A DNA stretch of 60,952 nt from Spirogloea muscicola (GCA_009602725.1 WELB01000023.1:501369-562320); one strand, 5' to 3'. Positions 1 through 13,300 are shown, numbered from the stretch's first letter. Notes: generated by a model from the letters alone, not told the origin. Translations and numbers: made by a program.

Positions 1-539
1 GCCCGGGGCGCGCGACTGCGTCGGTTGCCTGGGGGGGGGGTGCCCTCCCGAGCCGGAGGAGGGAGGTACGGGGGCGAGGAGGGGGGGGAGGGTACGGACG
101 GGGGGGCGGTACTCCCCCCCCCAACTCTTTTGGCGCGAAGGCGCCACGCGTCGGCCACCCCGGGCCCGGCTGCAGGAAGCCCCGGTCTTGGGGAGCTTGC
201 CGTCGCGGGGGGGCGCTCCCTGATCACGGCACGCCGTCAACTGGCCACCGCGGTAGAAAGCAGGTAACACCCCGATAACCGGTAACCCATTAGCTGTTAA
301 CTGTTGCCTAACCATTAATCTCGATTTCCAGCAAGTCGCGGCGAACGGGGATACTCATCCGCGTCAAATTGCAGCCGCCGGGACTGCGGATGCCGTGACT
401 CGTCATCGCGGGCGGCGGGCGCTCGTGAGACCCGCTCGGCGGAACGGGCGGGCCCACGGCTGGCCCAACATACACCAGCACCTCGAAACCAGCTCACTCC
501 CAGCGAGCTCTTTCTCTCTTTCTTGTACTCTGTTCATTC

Positions 540-1130
540 TTTTTTGGGCTGGCTGTTCCAGCCCATATTCTCAATGGGCGAGCCCTTCTCCTCTTTCTTT
601 CTTTCTTTCTTACTTTCTTTCTTAGTCTGTCGGATCAGAGGCTCCTCACTCGTAACTACTTAGTGATCCATTGTCATTCTTTTTTGGGCTGGCTGTTCCA
701 GCCCCTATCCTCAATGGGCGAGCTCTTTCCTTCCATGGTCCCCCTGCTCTACCATAGCATCTTCAGACCCCTTTGTAGCTGCTCAATGCTTTCTCGGCCC
801 CTTCGAACCTTTGTCAATTCCTTTTTGGGCTGGCTTTTTGCAGCCCTTGCCCCCGTTGGGAGGAATGCGTGTATATTAAGAGATGGGGAGGCCATGTGTG
901 GCCAAGTACAAAGGCAAGCACATTGGACAAATGTACGTCCAGGACCCTAGCCTCTCTGATTTGCGGCTGCTTAGCAGGGGTTACTGAGTAATTTGTAGCT
1001 GCTTTCTTTCTTTGTGTGCTTTGGTTTCTTAGCGCTTCCTCTGGCTTCCTCTGGCCCCCTTCTCGTTCTTTGTTCATTCTTTTTTGGGCTGGCTTGTCCA
1101 GCCCCTATCCTCAATGGGCGAGCCCTTTCT
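540..1130 (+). repeat. Cluster of four hairpin-bearing dispersed repeats
   Basis: Cores start at 546, 686, 827 and 1086. Three cores (546, 686, 1086) read GGGCTGG-loop-CCAGCCC and are followed by a CAATGGGCGAGC tail. The copy at 827 reads GGGCTG-loop-CAGCCC with a tail GCCCCCGTTGGGAG, like the copies at 30.2 and 30.6 kb. All are preceded by a T-rich stretch and most by a TTGTnCATTC/TTGTCAATTC-like stretch. The copy at 827 has a recognisable 5' part from about 725, including CCCCTTTGTAGCTGCTC. Confidence 0.8.
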
Positions 1131-1138
1131 TCTAATGT

Positions 1139-1470
1139 ACGTCACCTGCTGCTAAGCTGACCCGCTCAGTAACCACGAGTCAGCACATAGAGGTCGCTAG
1201 CTGACGCTCGAATACCGGACGGCAATTGACTAGCTCTTGTGCCAGCAGCTAAGGCTCGACCAGCTTTCTGATGCAGAGCATACGCCTGAGCTCGTTGCAG
1301 ACAGGTTGACACTCGACGTCGCAGAAATGACAGATTGGCTGCCGGCATACCCATCTGGGCTGGGAGCATATCCTCGCGTCGTGCATATCCCAGACTCGCT
1401 ATGTTCTCGAGTAGGGTATGGAAGCGAGGACCCAAGCAGCCGAAAGTGTCGATTGCGGCCGTTGGGAGTA
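1139..1470. repeat. Dispersed repeat family A, copy 1
   Basis: About 320 bp aligns in the same orientation with 50998-51315. Shared blocks include CACCTGCTGCTAAGCTGACC, GTAACCACGAGTCAGCAC, CGACCAGCTTTCTGA, CAGATTGGCTGCCGGC and GAGGACCCA. Identity looks roughly 75-80% with indels. The copies contain similar minus-strand open frames, but at least one indel shifts the frame between them, so coding constraint is unlikely. It ends just before the first exon of the MMAA gene. Confidence 0.8.
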
Positions 1471-1511
1471 CCACTACTTCTTTCTCCTGCCGGCGCCCCC
1501 GGGGGGGCGCC

Positions 1512-4023
1512 ATGGCGGCCCCGCGGCGCCTCGGGTCCTTGTGGGCGGTCGTGCCCGCAGCCCACCGCTGCTGCCAGTCCGCCACTGATGGTCGTGCCAC
1601 GGCCGCCGGCGCAGCTTCCCGGCTTGGGGCCGCGCGGCGCAGCCCGCGGCACGACAGAGGCGGCCGCCCGTTGGGCCGGCCCGAGGCCTCTGCACGCGGC
1701 ACCTCCTCCGCCAGCTGCAGGCCCTCCCGAGCGACGAGCCCTGAGCTGACGTCCAGCACGCAAGCTTTGGCAGATGGTGCGCCTCCCTGCTGTGCTAGGC
1801 CGGCTCCCTGGCGGCTCATGGGGAGGGCATCCCCACTTATCGCGCATAAATTGAGGACCTTATATTTATGTCCAGCATCTCTGATGCCCCCATAATGAGC
1901 ACCATCCAACCCAACTCCTTGCACTAATGTAATAGCGCGGGCGCTATCCACTATGTACCAGGCTTACTGGCGGGGCACCACAGCTTCCTCAGCCGGGCAA
2001 TCACGCTGTGCGAGTCGCAGCGCAGGTGCGCAGCAAGCCTCCTCTCCTCCATACCCAGCCATTGTTTTCTGGGGTTTCGCATCTCCTTGATGGGTGGCTC
2101 AATACGGTGGCTCAATTTGCCCAAGCAGCTCCTGCGCCGCCCGTCCTCAGCGACCACCGCGCGCAGGCGGCTGCACTGCTGCAGCACGTGGTGTCGGCGA
2201 GCCCCCTTCTGAGAGAGCGGCCAATGTTCCGTGTTGGTGTCACAGGCCCCCCGGGGATCGGCAAGTCCAGCCTGATTGAACGTTAGTCGCCATCCGCAAA
2301 ACTCCCTCTGATACTGGTGCAGCAGCAGGCATAGTACATCTTACGGCTAGCAACATTTTCGTATTCTTTACATCACTAGCGGCAGAAAGTTCCTGCACAA
2401 CTAGCTTGGTAGGCTGGCGTTATCCAAAGTATGATCCAATCGTGTGTGCGCACGTCACAGGCCTGGGGCTGCTGGCCACGTCCAAGGGCCATAAGGTGGC
2501 GGTGCTGGCCATCGACCCATCATCGGCACAGAGTGGCGGGTCCATTCTTGGCGACAAGACGCGCATGGAGGAGCTCTCACGGCACCCAGACGCATTTGTC
2601 CGCCCAACTCCATCAAGATGCCACGGCGGCGGCATTGCCCGCAACAGTGCCGACGCCACGTTGCTATGCGAGGTCCACAGCGCGGCTCGCGACCAATGCT
2701 GCACTCTTGTTTCCTAGGCACATTTCTGTCTATCTTATACTCACTGACAAGAGCTTGGCAGTTAATCTTGTAGGCCAGATAGCTTACAAGAATCAAAGAC
2801 AATCAACAAGTCAAGAAGGTCATATTGTACGTGTCGTCCATGATGTCCATGTCACATGCAGCTTTGTGATGTAATGGCTCATAGGTTGCAATAAGAGCTG
2901 CATGCATAAAGACCGATACATCTGTCATGTTGCTCCAGGCGGCAGGATGCAGTGTGCTCATGGTCGAGACTGTCGGCGGCGGCCAGGGCGACACTGCTGT
3001 GGCGGCCATTGTTGACGCCCTGCTCCTCGTCCTCCAGCCGGCCGGGGGTGACGAGCTGCAGGGTATCAAGAAAGGTATGGTGCCTGTGGATGTGGGCTGG
3101 CTTTGGAGCAACTATTCGGCTGTAATTTTGTGGTCGTGCCTTTCTCTTTTTTGAGTCTCTTATGTCGTCACACAAACCCCTGCACTGGGCTCGCGAGCGA
3201 GTGCAGGCATTGTGGAGGTCGCCGACTTCATTGTGGTGAACAAGGCTGATGGCGACCTCCTGCACAGTGCCCGTGCAGCAGTGAGGGAGTACCAGAATGC
3301 TCTACAGTATCTTCGGCCCCGGACACGATGTTGGTCCACGCCGGTGAGTTCCCCAACCTGCCTCCGGATGGCAAGCACATGGGCGGTGTGGGGCTCAAGG
3401 CAGGTCACATGTCTTGTCAGTCATCCAGAAGCGTCAATCACAAGGACTCCATCACCTGCTGGGCCATGGCATGTGCAGTGTTCCGCTGACTATCGACAAG
3501 CATCTCAGGTGCTCGCCTGCAGCGCATGCACTGGCGCCAGCCTTGAGGAGCTTTGGCAGCAGCTGGCTGAGTTCGAGGGTGCCATGCGGGCATCGGGGGA
3601 GCTGCGGGCACGCCGGGACGGCCAGCAGCAGCAGCTACTGTGGAGAAGCGTCCAAGACGAGCTCCTCGACAGGTGACTTACCCTGGCACTATTTTCCTTC
3701 TTATGCACTGCTCATCTTTGAGTAGAGATGGCCAAGCACTTGCACATCCACAAGTACTGTGACTCCTGTTTGTGGCAACCATTGCAGCACGCATGGTCTG
3801 TGATCTAGCCAATAACAGAATGATTGTCGTAAAGAAAGGTCCCTGGGTCTGCTGCCTAATGCTCATGAGCAACTTCATCGGGCAATCTAGGTTGAGGAGG
3901 GACCAAGATGTGGGACTGGCTCTGGGCGAGGCGGAGGAGAGCATCCTGGCAGGTCACCTTGCCATCAGGACTGCAACTTATCACATAGTCGACGCAATCC
4001 TTCAACGTGCTCGAAGGTCCTAG
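1512..4023 (+). CDS. MMAA: MMAA/MeaB-type GTPase, methylmalonyl-CoA mutase chaperone
   Basis: This G3E-family P-loop GTPase loads and protects the adenosylcobalamin cofactor of methylmalonyl-CoA mutase, normally in mitochondria. I joined eight exons: 1512-1776, 1962-2025, 2151-2281, 2461-2672, 2939-3074, 3207-3343, 3509-3672 and 3891-4023. All introns are GT-AG and the total is 1242 nt (413 residues plus stop), close to human MMAA. Exon 1 starts at ATG 1512 and encodes an Arg/Ala/Ser-rich presequence almost free of acidic residues, fitting mitochondrial import. Motifs in order: LLAGHHSFLSRAITLCES, Walker A GVTGPPGIGKSS, IDPSSAQSGGSILGDKTRM, VETVGGGQGDTAVA, PAGGDELQGIKKG and VVNKADGD. The VETVGGGQGD motif differs from the usual VETVGVGQSE. 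The C-terminal helical segment is present. Intact gene; converges on TOP2 with ~300 bp between. Confidence 0.93.
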
Positions 4024-4327
4024 GTACTTGTGTGCACAAGGTTGGCTCCACCGGTGTCTTTGTACAACAGTCCCTTCTCGACGCTGGATGCGCTGCGATC
4101 CAGATGACATTGGCAAGAGCCCCTTCATCAGGCAGTGCTTGAGCATTTTTACTGTCACTGCCTTGTCTGTGCATGTCAACAGCAAAGAATACACTTGAAC
4201 AATCAGCTTTCCATTTGGTACAAAAGAATTTCAATGCTAACCAAGATGAAGGTGACACAAAGGTCTTAATTGTATCAAGCTGTGGTACTATGCTCTGTAG
4301 TGCTTACGAGGTTGTCCAGTGAAGGGC
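4024..4327. other. Convergent intergenic spacer MMAA/TOP2
   Basis: A 304-base spacer between two stop codons that presumably holds both 3' UTRs and polyadenylation sites. No gene or repeat is seen. Confidence 0.6.
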
Positions 4328-7300
4328 TTATTGACTGGAGGCATCGTCATACACATCGTCGCCCTCTGAGGCAGCGTTTCCATCTTCCTCCCCACTGCTA
4401 CTGTCAATGACATATCGCTGCAGGCAGTAGATAGCAGTGCACGTCTTGATGCAGGTCGAGAAAGAAAAAGCATCTGTCATGGAGTTTGCAGCATAGCACA
4501 AGCAACTCTGATAATGCCCTGCAGGATGCTCAGTGTTCCTGCCAGAAGGTGACTAACCACATCAACGTCTTAGGCTGGAGCCACAACTTCTCCCACTAAG
4601 ACTGAAGGCAGAAAGCAATGTCGAGTACCTTCGTCGCTGCACGACTGGCACGAACAGGCCTGCTTGGCCTGATGTCATTGCCAGTAACCTGCACCTCCAC
4701 CATCATGTCTCTCTCCCCGTTTCTAGTCTGTGACATGAGAAGGGTAAGACCATATTTACAATCAGGGACTTGTTGATGCACCAGCACGATAGGGCTGAAT
4801 CTAAAAGCAGAGGCCTGCATGTGCACTGATACAAATTGGTTACCAAGGAATTAATGAACAGTACGATCTCAACTTCGTCCATGACCCTTCAGATGGTCGA
4901 AGGTGCTTGGCATAGTAAATCAAGTGTGACATGAGTTCGCAATGGCCTAGCCCTGGTGCAAATCAAAGCTGCAATCAATCTGTGCATCATAAGGAAAATC
5001 TGGTAATGTCTGACCTGATTAGGCAGGGATTTGGCAATACCCATGTCAGACAAGCCAGCTGCAAGCTTCACCAGGTCGTTCTTGTCTTCTGTTGTCGAGA
5101 CTGTTCTAAGTACTCCTTTTGCAGCTACCCCCCTTGTTGCACTGCTGCCCTTCGTGACAGCAGGATGTTCTTTTGCTGGAGCTCTGCCAGCCTGCTGGAG
5201 CCACTGCACTCCTTCAGTCACTCCCAGTGGGCTATTGCTAGCATGCCAAGGCTACTCTGGCCATTGAGACCCAGTGCCATGCATAGATATGACAATCAGT
5301 GTCCAGCACTGTAAATATAAGACAGAAGAGGGCTCGCACCTTCTTGCTTGATGCCTTCTTCTTCTTCGGCTGCACCTCATAATCAGAGCCAGATTCATCG
5401 TCCAGGTCGATCATGCCGACCTTTTCACTCTCATCCTCGCTGTCTGCTTCTGCTCTCCTTGCCTTGCTTCGTGCAGCAAGTGGCAGACCGACTGCAAAGA
5501 AAGTATAGTAGTCAGTATAGTAGGTCAACCTTGACATATTCACCTTCGCAAGGTGCAAGGCATGTTGCCAAGACAACCTTGGCTGCCACTGCGGCTAAAA
5601 TTGCCCAAATCATGGAACTTCCTTCACAACCTGTTAAATATTTTTAGCTAGTGGCAGGTCAGGTCTTGGCATGATGAATGCTTAAGAGCTTCAACGGTTG
5701 CACGTACTGCTGATTTTGGGCAATGGCGGCCTTTGCTGCAATACAGTATCGGCTTTGGCACTCCCTTCTTCAACCTTGTCCTCAGCAAGTCGTTGTGTGA
5801 CGCTGTGTGCTGCATGTCAGATCATAGCCATGCCTGCATAAGTGCTCACATATGTATACTTCTGCTAAGACAAAGCAATATAAGCGAAGTACACAAACAA
5901 AGCATGACTTGGACACTACACATACTTGTCACGAGTCACATAACATGTCGTGGGTTCCCTGACAGCAGTCCTGAACCACACTCAAGGAGTGCTTGCCACT
6001 CCAGGTTGATATTCAGTTCCCTTTCAGAAGAATAGCAGCACATTCAGGCAACTTGATAGGTCTCTAGAACACGCTGAAGCTATCATACCTGGTGCAGTGG
6101 CAGTCTGTGTGCGCTGCTTTGCCATAGCTGCCAACCTTTCGTCCAGGGACAAGCCAAAATCTTCATCACCATCGCTTGCTACTTCCTGTGGGGTCTTACG
6201 TAGACGTGTTAGCAAAGTATTATTGTTAGTTGTAAAGTTTGCAACAATGAAGTCAACCAAGGCAGTAACCACAACGTGTGCGCTGCAACTTGCAACCAAC
6301 AGTTTCTGATAGTCGTGTCATTATACAGCATTGCCACCTTCTACATCAAAAACAAGGCTGCCAGTGAAAGGTAGGAATGCTGAAGTCCTTGGAACGTGTA
6401 AAAGCTTATACCACATTGTCAGCTAAACGCTGCTGTTTCAAAGCAGCTGAAGGTTGCTGGTTCCCAGTTGGCTTTGGGATGCTCGCACTCGGGGGCTGAA
6501 ATCATTGGAAAAGCCAGTGTTAGATTCTGCCTACATATGAGGACACAATAGCAGCATAACCCTCCTTGAACTTGTTGGATGAACAATTCTAGATGGAAAA
6601 TGGAGACCATGAGGTCACCTCAGCAGAGAGTAACGAAAAAGTACTCTCCAATGCTTGGATCCTGATAGAAAACTTACTTTGCCTAAAGCCTTTGCAAGGA
6701 TGGGTTTTGAAGTTGCTGCAGGCTTCTTGGTTGCATATGCTTCCTTCATGTTTTTGCCTACAGAACAAACAAGGTAGTTTCAAATATGTGGTCTACATTC
6801 CACGGTCACGGACAAAAGAAGCTTGCTGCTTGTCACATATGCAGCATTTTGCAAGCAGCACTTTAAGAAAGTATTTGCAGACCTGTGGGTATGACATTCT
6901 CCTTGTTTTCTCTGTGACTGTTCAGCTGGGTCTTCTTCTGGACCTTCCCTGCCTTTGGCTGTGCCTTGAAGCCTTGCTGGCTTTCTTTGATCTGAGCTTC
7001 CTCCTCCTCCTCCTTGGCCTGAACATATGTGTAAAAGGACACGAAAATGCATTCCTCGCCTGATGGGCTACGAGCACGCTTGCCAAGCTGCATAAACATC
7101 ACTACACAATATGCTCGCATAGTCAGCCATCACAGAATTTTCTTGCTTTTACATACTGTAATTTGACGAACATGTATGCTGACCTCCAGAGCAACCAAGA
7201 GCTGGTCCAGTTCTCTGTCCCACATATCCTTGGGCTGCACCCGTGCCAGTGCATGCATCTCCTCTTCCTTTGCATCTCTCTCCTTGCAGAGCTCCTCCAC

Positions 7301-10300
7301 CTTCTCAAGCGTGAGGCTCCACAAGGGCATTGAAAGCAAGTAGTCGTAGCCTACAGCAACTCCTGAGGCCGATGCCGAAGGCTGCACCATGTCTTCATCA
7401 ACATCCTGATCCTCCTCAGCATCCACATCTCCAGCTTGCATCACCCTTTTACTCTTACCAGTGGACAGAGGGGCAAACCCAGCAGCCTGCAAGGATTTGT
7501 ACATGTATTGAATTAACAGGTCTTTCACCACCTCGGCTGAAGCTTGACAACATTGTCAGTGGTTCCTAAGCAACAGTTGAAAGCACATCCAGCACATGAT
7601 TGTCGTACTTGGTCGCAAGAAAGCTTGCCGGATGTACAGATTGTAAAAGGCTTACCTGCAGCTGGGCCAAGAGGTCTGCCTTTCTGCGGTTGCTGACAAT
7701 CAGAGTCCCTTGTACAACAGCCAGGATAAAACGTGTACGATTGTCCAACCTTATTAAGTCCTCCTTAAGCTGCGACAGCTGGAAGGCCTGAGGAAAGCAA
7801 GCGACCCAGCCAGCCTATGAATAGCATGCTTTCGTATTGCTGGTCATTATTTCAAGTACATTGACAATCATAGGTTACAGCCTTTGGCAAATGACATTTG
7901 CACATTAGGCCACATGTAGTCAAAATATCAATCAATACTGTCTATATCAACTTGCCTTTCGTTTGTTGTAATACTCCAATCTAATGCCGTAGAACATTGA
8001 CAAGACTGTGGCAAGCATCATGCAAGCACATTGACGGTTAGCATCCATATCTTTGCTTGGCAGCCATGTGTGTCTCAGCACGAGTAAAGAAATAGACCTA
8101 TCAAAGAGCTGCCGCACTAACGTCCCAGGCTAGGAGCAGAAGATGCATGTATATGCAGTAGAAGGGCTATAACACGGGGATGTGGCTCACTCTGTTCAGG
8201 AGAAACATATTTAGTGATGCGGCCATCCTTGTCAAATAGGTGCATGTTAGTTGTGCTTATTGTGCTAGTGAGCTTGAATTTTTTCTCCAGACCTTCTGCT
8301 AGGGCCAGTGCCATGTTTGCCTCACTTAACTCCACAACAAAGTGTACGGTGGTATCAAAGTGGTGCTGGCTGAAGGACTGCAGAAACAGGGTGCAGGGGC
8401 AAGAGAAAGGTGTCATTGAGTGCTGCGTTGATCCCCATCTGTATCAGGAGCCTTGCGTCATTAAGAAGCTGAAAGTCTTCCCTTCTTGTCTGAGCCGCAT
8501 CCTTATGAGATCATGCAAAACTAGCTACTGCTACGCTATCTAATGCTGTTAAACAGCACCACAAAAACAAGCAACCTTGACGAATGGTTCCCGTTGCTTG
8601 TCTGAGGTCTCCATGAGAGATTCAAGGAACTCCTTGTAGTCCTGTGTCCACCTGCGCACGGGCAGCTCAGTAATGTCCACGGTTGTTGCACTAGTCTGTT
8701 GAATAGTTCCGGTTACAGTGTAAGACTGCCCGTTCTCTTTGGTAGCTGCAAGTTGGATGTTTCCCTGAGCACACATTCAGCAATATCGTCCGTCATGGTC
8801 AGTCCAGGTCCGCAGCTTCAGCAACAGTGAAGGCCCTCAACTTCCAGCTCTTCCATGCAGCCAACAGCAGCAACCATGTCAGTATTGCAGCTTACATGTG
8901 ACCAAAAAATGTAGACAGATAAACAGACCTGAAAGCCCTTGTACCAAGGGTCCATGGTCTTCACATGCCCTCCTTGGATCATACTCTTTAGATTCACTAT
9001 CAGCTCGCGTGGATTGTAGTTTGGGACAAATGAGCTCCAACCCGTACCAATACCCTCACTTCCATTTACGAGTACCATGGGTATGATTGGCAAGTACCTG
9101 CACAAGGCAGAATGTTTTGAGGCCATAATAGCTTCAGACTACTCGTGTCAAACTCGATATTCACACTTATACACTGCTGTTAGAAATCAATCAAAACTTG
9201 TGTTACATTCTCTGTACAGTGCTTACCAAACTGGTTCGATGGCAAGCCCATCATCATTGAGATAATAAAGCAGACAGTCATCAGCTTCAGGAAATATGGC
9301 ACGAGTAATCTTGCATAGATAAGTATGGGTGTATCGAGGACTGGCAGCATCTTTGCCTCCCTGGAGTCAAAAACATACCAGCTATAAGCACCTGCACCCC
9401 TGTGTGAAAACGGCGATGTTCACAAGAGGCTCACCTGATGTTGCAACTCTAGGATGCTGTCCAACTCAACTGCGTACCTGAGCTCGAGAGCCAAAGCCAC
9501 CACTTGGAAAGAGCAGATTGATATTATTGCTGCCGACAAAATCCTGAGCAAGCCCAGTTATGGTGCTGTTCAAGCTGGCTTCGCCATGGTGATAAGCTGT
9601 GTGCTCTGTCACATAACCTGCCAGAGATGCAACCTGGAGGAGTAGCAATACGACATAAGGACAGGAAAGTGTCAATGTTGCTGCAAGTCCTCGGGACATT
9701 CTCTTTTCAGAATCACACTCTTGTTGAAAAGCTCTTGTATCACTCAGGTGCTTCTAAAGGCATGTCAAACCATGAGTGGTGTAGACCAAGATTCGATACA
9801 TGCAGGGAGATCACTGGTCAAGCTTGATATGTCTCATACCCTGCATTCCTTGGTCAGATTTCTCTTGAAGCATGCATACAGTATCTTTCGTTGACCAGGC
9901 TTCAGTCCATCCATGACGGAGGGTATTGAGCGCATATTATCAGCCAATGAGAAGAGGATCAGTTCCTTGTTGACAAAGTCTTGATAGGAGATAGTGGGAG
10001 TGCTTTGGTCGAGGTAGGTGCCAGGCTGTAAGAGGGGATAAACCTTGGTCAGCCACTTGCAACTTGGAAAGGAAAGTATGAAGATTTGTATTGATGAAAG
10101 TTTCTGGCGTCTATCGGTGGCTTACAGCACTGCAGAAGTATGATAGTCTTTTGGGGACATGATATTGAAATTCCAAAAAGACACTGAGTTTTGCATTTAG
10201 CAAATGCCATCTGGTTGTCACCTCAAAGTTGCGAAGCCAAGTCTTGCGCTCATCGACCTTCTTCTTTGCAAACGCCATCTCGATGTAGCTGCCTTCGTGG

Positions 10301-13300
10301 TCATTTGTCCATTCGAAGTCTTTCTTGTGCTGGTCCAGGGCCTTGAAGTACTCAATAGCCTCCTCCCTTCTGCTTGTGCCAAGACCCTAGCAAGGCAAGT
10401 AGCACCAGAGATGCTCAGTCAAACAATTCAGGCCGACCCAGCCTATACGAAGATCAGCATGCGGTTCAATAGGCTACCTTGTAGTACTTGATGCTCCACC
10501 CTTTTGGCTTGCGCCCCCCATGTGACTCCTTCCACTTCTCATACTCAGGAATAGTAAAGAACGATAGCGTTTCCTTGCCTTTGCTTGCCTGTATTTGAGA
10601 ACTTTGACAAATTTAGAATGTCCTTGAGACTTTCACCGGTCTCTGTAGCTCAAAAGCATGCACATGGAATTGAGTTTGTTTCCTGCAACTGTGGTGGCTT
10701 CTTTTGCACTCTGCAATCAAGAGCTTCTAGGCTTCCCCACCACACATCTGCTTGCTGGGCCATGCAATCTGGAGCTGAGCCCGTGACAATCTGGAACGCA
10801 GCAAAGGCCTCACCTTTACAATTGGTGTGATAAATTCAACCATGAATGAAGGAATTGCAAGAAGTGAAGGCCAAAAGGAGTGAATGAAGTTGATCAGAAG
10901 GCCCTTGATGTGGGAACCATCATGATCCTAGTGCCATGACAGGGGTCTGAGGAGTAAGTTCTACTGTTTATGAAGAGGTATGCAGGGTAATGCATAATGC
11001 AGAGGTTGCATGCTTATGCTTGTGATCTTAGAAGCTGTTCAACATACTTGCATGTATGTGGTGGACAGTGGCACATTGTCTCAAGGAGATATTCAGCACA
11101 AGCTCCTGCTCACCTGGTCTGTCATTATCATGAGGTGGCCATATCTGAGGGTCTTTACACTGTCATATTGCTTTCCATGCTGAAGGCCCAAGATCTGTTT
11201 GATGTTGGTGATTTCTACATTTTCCATTATCTGTTTGTGGCTTGCATCCCGAACATTGAGAAGCTTTCCCTTCAAAGGAAAAACGCCGTAGCGGTCCCTT
11301 CCGACAACACTTAAGCCACTCATCTGCATGTGGTAGATGAGATGTCAGATGCAATCATTGACAGAGAAGTTCCTAACTCTCATGACATGCAAAGTCTATT
11401 TTTCCGATGACTGCACTCACTGGCATACCGCAAGTGTCTTGGCTGAGTCTCCCTCTGTCAGGATTAGAGTGCAAAGCTCTGAATTCCGCCCTCCTGCCTC
11501 ATTTGCATCGTCCAGCTTAGCAATGCCTTTGAGTTGTGTGCGCTTGCTGCCGTCGTTCTTCTTCAAGTCCTTGCTTGCTCTAAAGGTTGCCCACGTTAGC
11601 AGGTTCTCAACAATCCCACATTTGGCCACTGCAAAAGACCACAACAGCAAGCTCAGGACAAATCTGTGTCAACAGAAAGTGCACACTTGATGATGTTGAC
11701 CTGCTACATGACAAGACGATCGTATGAAAACAGATTAGCTTTGTCAGAGATACACATTCTGGGGTTTATACGGCCAGATTTCATACCTTGTGTCATGAAC
11801 TTGGGAGACAGTGTGCACGTAGAACCAAGAGCTGATTGACGGGTAGTCAACACTTCTTTGGTCTGTGAGTCAAAAGCTGGGTTCTCAATCACAGAGTTTA
11901 CAAACACCCATAGGTGGTTCTTGACCTGGAAGGGCTTTATAGGGTTTCCTTTGACTTCCTTCTTCTTGTTGATGTGGAGTAGCAAATTGGTCACAATCTG
12001 GTCTGTGACATAAGCCACGTGAGTTCCACCTTTCATGGTGGCGATGCTGTTCACAAAGCTCACCTGCAAAGCAGAGCCTAATCAAGTAAGGACTTCACCC
12101 ACAAAAAGTACCCAAGTACTAGAGGCCATGTCTAATGTGAACAGCTGCTCATGCTGCTGAAGCATGCCTTTCAGTCGCAGCCGTGAGCGTGGTCAAGAAG
12201 CAGTACATTCTTGATCTCCCTCTCTTCTGAAATAAGCAGCCAAAGGCCATCTATCTACAGAAGCGACCTTGCTACTCAGTATCACTTGCCACTTCTGACT
12301 AAATTGTGATGCTCTGTTGTGGTGCAGGATCAGATTCTCACTTGCTGGAACAGCCCTTCACTTAGGCTGACACAAACCTCCCATCTGTCATTTACATGCT
12401 CATAGATTCTGCCACGGTGTGCTTCAATCTCAGATACAAGTAGGATTTGCCTAAGAGCCCCACTGCAGCAAAGAGCATGGCTACATCGGATGCTACTGAT
12501 GTGACTATTGTTGCTCATTAGAAGAATATACAACGTCCATGGCAATCCATGGCAACATGACAGACACAGACTGGAGCAAGGGGATAGACCTACCTTGGTA
12601 GAGGCTCTTCTCGTGTTGACGATGATGAAGCGGAAAGGTATAGGCTGACATAGTCGCTGAAGCCCTTGACTGGCACCCGCTGTCCGTCCAGTTCGACCTG
12701 CATGAGCAAGAACACTCTCACGTCTAGACCGAGTGACAGGACTATCTGCCAATCTGCTTATGCTCCAACTCTTATTTTGACGTACGAACCATATCTAACG
12801 TCAAGCCTGGTCTTAAGTACGTACATCTTTGTCCGCAGGAATGCTTTTGTGCTATGGTTACAAGGTCTTAGATGGGAAGAAGCACCAACCTTGATACCCT
12901 TGCCCAAGCAACCTGCAATGTCCATGACCCTCTTTCTCATCAGAGCTACTACGTCGTCCTCTAAATGCGTCATGTGAAATTTGGCCAGGTCAGGCTTGAA
13001 CGTGATGCTTGTCCACGCTTCATTTTCTCGGCACTTGCCAATAAGGGGCTGAGATTTCTCACTCATGTTTTGAGAGAATACCTACATTCCGTGCATCATC
13101 AAGCAAACCTAGTCATATCCCTAACTTGTGAGGAAGCACGTTGTCAGTGTGCCTGCAGTGTATTGCATACATGCTCGTGCAAGAAAAGCAGCTCTAGCAC
13201 ACCTGCTTATATTTGCGTTGCCTCTTTCCATCAGCTGTCTCAACGACAAACTCTGTGGAGAAGATGTTGGCTAGTTTTGCTCCATAACCATTCCGCCCGC

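Larger units (their letters stand above)
1..1511. other. Intergenic flank with G-runs, CTTT microsatellite and dispersed repeats
   Basis: No convincing gene. The first ~250 bases are GC-rich with several runs of G or C. A (CTTT)n microsatellite lies near 595-630. Four copies of a hairpin-bearing repeat start near 546, 686, 827 and 1086, and repeat family A begins near 1139. Open frames here are low-complexity or run through the repeats. Confidence 0.6.

Noticed and set aside
801-815. TTCGAACC-type sequence considered as a tRNA-like box B
   Set aside because: No matching box A at suitable spacing and no cloverleaf could be drawn. The match is short and not conserved in the other copies.
1166-1951. 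261-codon minus-strand open frame
   Set aside because: It overlaps exon 1 and intron 1 of the well-supported plus-strand MMAA gene and runs through repeat A, whose second copy has a frame-shifting indel.
4340-4400. Acidic serine-rich C-terminus as a separate small gene
   Set aside because: It is the last exon of TOP2, a normal acidic tail, with an in-frame acceptor and stop.
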